Below are positions 60,334-64,000 of a DNA stretch of 64,000 bases, piece by piece. The DNA is from Coxiella endosymbiont of Amblyomma americanum. GTDB lineage: Bacteria; Pseudomonadota; Gammaproteobacteria; Coxiellales; Coxiellaceae. Where the stretch lies: positions 558,001 through 622,000 of the forward strand of contig NZ_CP007541.1 of assembly GCF_000815025.1 (NCBI RefSeq), given 5' to 3'. The position numbers were made by a program, and so were the translations under genes. How positions within the stretch are numbered: position 1 is the stretch's first letter; every line of letters begins with the position of its first letter. The notes beneath the pieces are model-generated. The model was not told the origin of the DNA. It saw nothing but the letters and a program-made list of their open reading frames with translations, and made no database searches.

Positions 60334-61050
60334 CTAAAATGCTGATAAAGAAAATTTGGCACATTTTCTGATATATTGCATGACTGTTATGAAAACCTCT
60401 TCTATACTTAGTGCAGTGGTATCAATAACCAAAGCATCCACCGCAGGTCTAGCAGAAGAGAGAGTCCTGTTAACATCGCGAAGATCACGCTCTTCTAAGT
60501 CTCCTCGAAGACTATGAATACTAGCATTAATTCCACTTTTTTGCAACTGCCTATAACGTCGATAAACACGTTCTCTTATATCGGCACTGAAATAAAATTT
60601 CAATGTGGCGCACGGAAAAACAACTGTTCCCATATCTCGACCATCAGATACCAATCCAGGCCATCGACGAAAATTACGTTGGTATTGAAGAAAGGCTTTA
60701 CGCACTACTGAAAGCACTGCAACTTTAGAAGCTAAATTACCACATTTTTCGTTCCGAATAACTTTTGTAATATCGTGATTATTACAAATTATTTTCAATT
60801 TAAGATTGTTAACCACAAGTTGACTCTTTATAACTATTCGGAGTTTTTTTATTAATTGTACTACCTTTTCTTTATCTTCTATAGGAATTTTATAACGAGA
60901 TAATGCCCAAGCTACTGCACGATAAATGACTCCGCTATCTAAAATATTCCAGCGCAAAGCTTTTGCGATTCGAAGAGCAATAGTTCCCTTTCCAGAACCA
61001 GAAAGACCATCAATTGTAATAACTGGAGGTTGTATTACTAAGTCATACAT
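60334..61050 (-). CDS. cmk: Cytidylate kinase Cmk
   Basis: Cmk phosphorylates CMP and dCMP. The 238-residue protein has the P-loop GLSGSGKGT (15-23) in VITIDGLSGSGKGTIALRIAK, then LDSGVIYRAVAWAL, SDGRDMGTVVFPCATLKFYFSA and DLRDVNRTLSSARPAVDALVIDTT. It lies between aroA and rpsA, as in E. coli. Confidence 0.97.
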   Translation of the reverse strand: MYDLVIQPPVITIDGLSGSGKGTIALRIAKALRWNILDSGVIYRAVAWALSRYKIPIEDKEKVVQLIKKLRIVIKSQLVVNNLKLKIICNNHDITKVIRNEKCGNLASKVAVLSVVRKAFLQYQRNFRRWPGLVSDGRDMGTVVFPCATLKFYFSADIRERVYRRYRQLQKSGINASIHSLRGDLEERDLRDVNRTLSSARPAVDALVIDTTALSIEEVFITVMQYIRKCAKFSLSAF

Positions 61051-61103
61051 AATAATTTTGTAATTTATAATCTAATAATTAATTACATATCAATACAACA
61101 ACA

Positions 61104-62411
61104 TTAAAACACTTTTAATTTTATTCCTATTCTTCTTGCTAGTGTGATAAAATTAGGAAAGGAGGTGTTGATATTTTCACAGTTTTGAATACAAACAGCA
61201 GATTTTGCTAGAATACCCGCGATAGAAAACGCCATAGCAATACGGTGATCATGGTAACTAGAAATTGTCCCTCCTTGAAATTTTCCTCCTTGTACTATTA
61301 AACCATCAGGAAGTAATTGCACATTAATTCCTAATTTCTTCAGCCCTTCTGCCATAACGGCAATACGATCGGTTTCCTTTACTCTCAGTTCTTTTGCACC
61401 TCTTAATATAGTTTTACCTTGTGCAACAGCAGCTGCAACTAACAAAATAGGAAATTCGTCAATGGCAAGCGGTATTTGTTCTTTAGGAATATCAATACCC
61501 TTAAGAGGAGCATAATGTACAAGAATGTTTCCTGTAGGTTCTTTGTTTTTTATATGACGTTGTACAATTTTAATTTGTGCACCCATCATCCTTAACAAAT
61601 TTATAACACCAATCCTAGTAGGGTTAATGCCCACTTGGCGCAAACAGATAGAAGAACCAGGAACAATAGTAGCTGCTACGATAAAAAAAGCAGCTGACGA
61701 AATATCCCCAGGTACAATAATATCTTTTCTTGTTTTAAGCGTTGGTCCATTACCAGAGAGACAGGTTTGCAAATTTTTAATTCGTATAGGATATTTAAAA
61801 ACTTGCTTTAATAATCGTTCAGTATGGTCCCTAGAAGTAGTTAATTCTATAATACAAGTTTCTCCTTTCGCATACAATCCTGCTAATAATAAGCAAGATT
61901 TTACTTGAGCACTTGCTATAGGTAGACGGTAATGTATTCCCTTTAAATTAGGATTTCCAGTGATTTTAAGAGGAGGAAAATTTCTATTTGAATCAATACG
62001 CACACCCATTTTCACTAACGGGTCAATAATACGCTTCATAGGGCGATTCCTTAAAGAACGATCACCTGTTAGGTTAGTAACGAAAGGTTGGCCTGATAAT
62101 AATCCAGCTAACAAACGAATAGAAGTTCCTGAGTTTCCACAGTCTATATTGTAACGCGGGGCGTTTAATCCGTCTTTTCCTACTCCATTTACCAATAATA
62201 CATTTTTATTTTTAATCACTTTAATGACGACACCCATGTGCTGAAAAGCTCGTACTGTGGCAAGATTATCTTCGCCCATTAAAAAACCTTTTATTCGTGT
62301 TTTTCCTTTAGCAATAGCGGCTAGAATCACAGCCCGATGGGAAATTGATTTATCACCAGGAACATCGATTATTCCTCTTAAATTATTTGATGGGATAATG
62401 CAACAGTTCAT
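61104..62411 (-). CDS. aroA: 3-phosphoshikimate 1-carboxyvinyltransferase AroA
   Basis: AroA (EPSP synthase) joins shikimate-3-phosphate and phosphoenolpyruvate for aromatic amino acids and folate. The 435-residue protein has [13 protein letters not shown] (Lys21), LDNAATT-type [26 protein letters not shown], and [19 protein letters not shown] near the C-terminus. I start at the ATG at 62409-62411; an in-frame ATG 19 codons upstream would lie inside serC. It follows serC by 19 nt. Confidence 0.96.
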   Translation of the reverse strand: MNCCIIPSNNLRGIIDVPGDKSISHRAVILAAIAKGKTRIKGFLMGEDNLATVRAFQHMGVVIKVIKNKNVLLVNGVGKDGLNAPRYNIDCGNSGTSIRLLAGLLSGQPFVTNLTGDRSLRNRPMKRIIDPLVKMGVRIDSNRNFPPLKITGNPNLKGIHYRLPIASAQVKSCLLLAGLYAKGETCIIELTTSRDHTERLLKQVFKYPIRIKNLQTCLSGNGPTLKTRKDIIVPGDISSAAFFIVAATIVPGSSICLRQVGINPTRIGVINLLRMMGAQIKIVQRHIKNKEPTGNILVHYAPLKGIDIPKEQIPLAIDEFPILLVAAAVAQGKTILRGAKELRVKETDRIAVMAEGLKKLGINVQLLPDGLIVQGGKFQGGTISSYHDHRIAMAFSIAGILAKSAVCIQNCENINTSFPNFITLARRIGIKLKVF

Positions 62412-62430
62412 CTTAATGTATTTACTTACT

Positions 62431-63513
62431 TTATCCGTGTTTTTTTTCAAAATATTGCATAAAATCAATTAAGTTATCGATTCCAGATTCTGGCATTGCA
62501 TTGTAAATACTAGCTCGCATACCTCCAATTAAACGATGACCTTTTAAGTTAGCTAATCCATTTTTTAAAGCTTCTTTAGAAAAGAGCAAATTAAGGTTCT
62601 TATCTATTAATGTAAAAATAACGTTCATCCGCGAACGATAATCAGGGTCAATAATGTTATGGTAAAATCCGCTGCTATCAATAGCATCGTATAATTTCTT
62701 CGCTTTTCGACTATTACGTTTAGAAAGAGCTAAAACACCACCTTGTTTTTTTATCCATTTAAAAACTAAACCAGTAATATACCAAGTAAAAGTTGGCGGT
62801 GTATTCCACAATGAATTTTCTTTATCATGCAAAGAATAGTGCAAAAAACTAGGGGTTTCTAAAATAGAATTTCGATTTAATAAATCTTTACGAATAATAA
62901 TAATCGTTAACCCAGAAATGCCCATATTTTTTTGAGCACAAGCAAAGACTAATCCGTATCGTGATATATCAAAAGGACGAGATAATAAATTTGATGACAT
63001 ATCACATACTAGAGTTAAGTTTGTTTTTGGAATAAAAGAAAATTCCAACCCATTTGCTGTTTCATTGCTTACGTAATATAAATACGCTGCTTTTTTGTAG
63101 ACATCCCAATCGTTTTGATTAGGAATAGTTGTATAATTAGATTCCTTAGCACTTGCTGCGATATGGAGATTACAATGTCGTTTTGCTTCTTCTATGGCTT
63201 TTTGAGACCAAATTCCCGAGTCAACATAAACTGCCGTTTCACATTTATCGGTTAAATTTATTGGTACCATAGAAAATTGTAATCGCGCTCCACCTTGCAT
63301 AAATAAAATCCGATAATTTTTTGGAATAGTTAATAGTTCCCTAAGATTTTGCTTCGATTCTTCCATGATTTCTTTAAATTCTATACCACGATGTGGAACT
63401 TCTGCTATCGACATGCCAATACCATGCCAATCTAACAACGCATCACTTGCTGTAGAAAGAACCGTTTCTGGTAACATAGCTGGGCCGGCTGAAAAATTAT
63501 AAATTCGTGACAT
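62431..63513 (-). CDS. serC: Phosphoserine aminotransferase SerC
   Basis: SerC makes phosphoserine from 3-phosphohydroxypyruvate and glutamate, and also serves pyridoxal phosphate synthesis. The 360-residue protein starts [15 protein letters not shown], shows [18 protein letters not shown] and the PLP lysine in [12 protein letters not shown] (Lys195), and ends with [17 protein letters not shown]. It stands between gyrA and aroA; pheA, hisC or tyrA, found between serC and aroA in some relatives, are absent. Confidence 0.97.
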   Translation of the reverse strand: MSRIYNFSAGPAMLPETVLSTASDALLDWHGIGMSIAEVPHRGIEFKEIMEESKQNLRELLTIPKNYRILFMQGGARLQFSMVPINLTDKCETAVYVDSGIWSQKAIEEAKRHCNLHIAASAKESNYTTIPNQNDWDVYKKAAYLYYVSNETANGLEFSFIPKTNLTLVCDMSSNLLSRPFDISRYGLVFACAQKNMGISGLTIIIIRKDLLNRNSILETPSFLHYSLHDKENSLWNTPPTFTWYITGLVFKWIKKQGGVLALSKRNSRKAKKLYDAIDSSGFYHNIIDPDYRSRMNVIFTLIDKNLNLLFSKEALKNGLANLKGHRLIGGMRASIYNAMPESGIDNLIDFMQYFEKKHG

Positions 63514-63549
63514 AAAAATAGTGTAAAATACGATTTTATTACTACTTTA

Positions 63550-64000
63550 TTATTGTTTGATTAATTCCTCTACTGAAATAGCTTCCATTCCAACCAGTAT
63601 TTCCTCTTGTGCTAACTGTATCAGTCGAACTCCTTGAGTGTTTCTTCCCATTTGTGAAACTTCATTGACACGAATTCGAACTAAAGTACCTTTATTACTA
63701 ATCAGTAACACTTCATAATTATTAAATACTTGAGTAGCAGAGACTACATTTCCGTTACGACGATTAATTCGAATAGCGATAACACCCTGGCCACCTCGAC
63801 TTGTTGAGCGATAACTCTCTATAGCGGTACGTTGTCCATAACCGTGTGAAGTCGCTGTTAAAATATATCCACCTGGTTTTACAATAATCAAAGAGATAAC
63901 GCTCTGATTTTCTTTTAATTTAATTCCACATACTCCATGTGCTGTACGCCCCATTGCACGCACTTCGCTCTCATGAAAACGGATGGCTTTACCGGCATCA
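63550..64000 (-). CDS. gyrA: DNA gyrase subunit A, C-terminal part (5' cut by window)
   Basis: The visible 150 codons are the end of the GyrA C-terminal beta-pinwheel that wraps DNA. The blade motifs are clear: GKAIRFHESEVRAMGRTAHG, ATSHGYGQRTAIESYRSTSRGGQGV, and LLISNKGTLVRIRVNEVSQMGRNTQGVRLIQL. The frame is open to the window edge. serC follows by 36 nt. Confidence 0.97.
   Translation of the reverse strand, partial: DAGKAIRFHESEVRAMGRTAHGVCGIKLKENQSVISLIIVKPGGYILTATSHGYGQRTAIESYRSTSRGGQGVIAIRINRRNGNVVSATQVFNNYEVLLISNKGTLVRIRVNEVSQMGRNTQGVRLIQLAQEEILVGMEAISVEELIKQ

Overview
This window is a strongly AT-rich bacterial chromosome segment of gammaproteobacterial type. It has about 48 protein genes (two cut by the window edges), five tRNA genes, no rRNA, and no insertion sequence, prophage or CRISPR that I could find. 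The gene content (a complete biotin locus, a 180-kDa-type NAD glutamate dehydrogenase, an FtsK that has lost its tail, large gene-free gaps holding decaying coding sequence, and several syntenic blocks with members missing) fits a host-restricted endosymbiont under genome reduction. The best guess is a Coxiella-like tick endosymbiont. That assignment is inference from gene content and protein character; no database search was possible.

Layout. 1-6593: 3'-truncated miaA, then bioD, bioC, bioH, bioF and bioB on the minus strand, with bioA divergent, so biotin can be made from pimeloyl-ACP ester to biotin. 6668-8650: tRNA-Leu, tRNA-Cys, tRNA-Gly, pgsA and tRNA-Ser, matching the order pgsA-glyW-cysT-leuZ of E. 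coli. 8868-16376: serS, ftsK, trxB, infA, icd and a second tRNA-Ser. 16491-28927: purC, dapA, the large NAD-GDH, rmuC, orn, plsY, tsaD and mdh. 29140-40872: nudE, a DUF2797 protein with a [2Fe-2S] ferredoxin-like partner, nadA, a 1171-residue iron-sulfur flavoprotein, grxD, fdxA, an amino-acid permease and miaB. 41008-51534: ybeY, leuS-lptE-holA-nadD, rsfS, mrdA-mrdB and mltB, a reduced version of the E. coli miaB-to-rlpA region. 51621-64000: an M48 protease with LemA, ligA, a POT-family peptide transporter, then pyrF, rpsA, cmk, aroA, serC and the end of gyrA.

Together the genes describe a cell that makes its own biotin and NAD (nadA, nadD), keeps core translation, replication and cell-wall elongation, and feeds carbon through amino-acid or peptide import (APC and POT carriers), glutamate dehydrogenase, icd and mdh. 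LptE, PBP2, RodA and MltB indicate that an outer membrane and a murein wall are kept. Biotin provisioning to the host is the obvious mutualistic trait, but it is a known theme for such symbionts.

The less expected items are a fused GltD-like/PyrK-like oxidoreductase beside iron-sulfur genes, a compact GC-richer foldable element just upstream of it, a broken fragment nearly identical to part of orn, the lost FtsK gamma domain with a possible remnant, a ybeY reading frame that appears to begin in the leader of a deleted phoH, a pseudogene relic behind pgsA, and a perfect 18-bp palindrome before mrdA.
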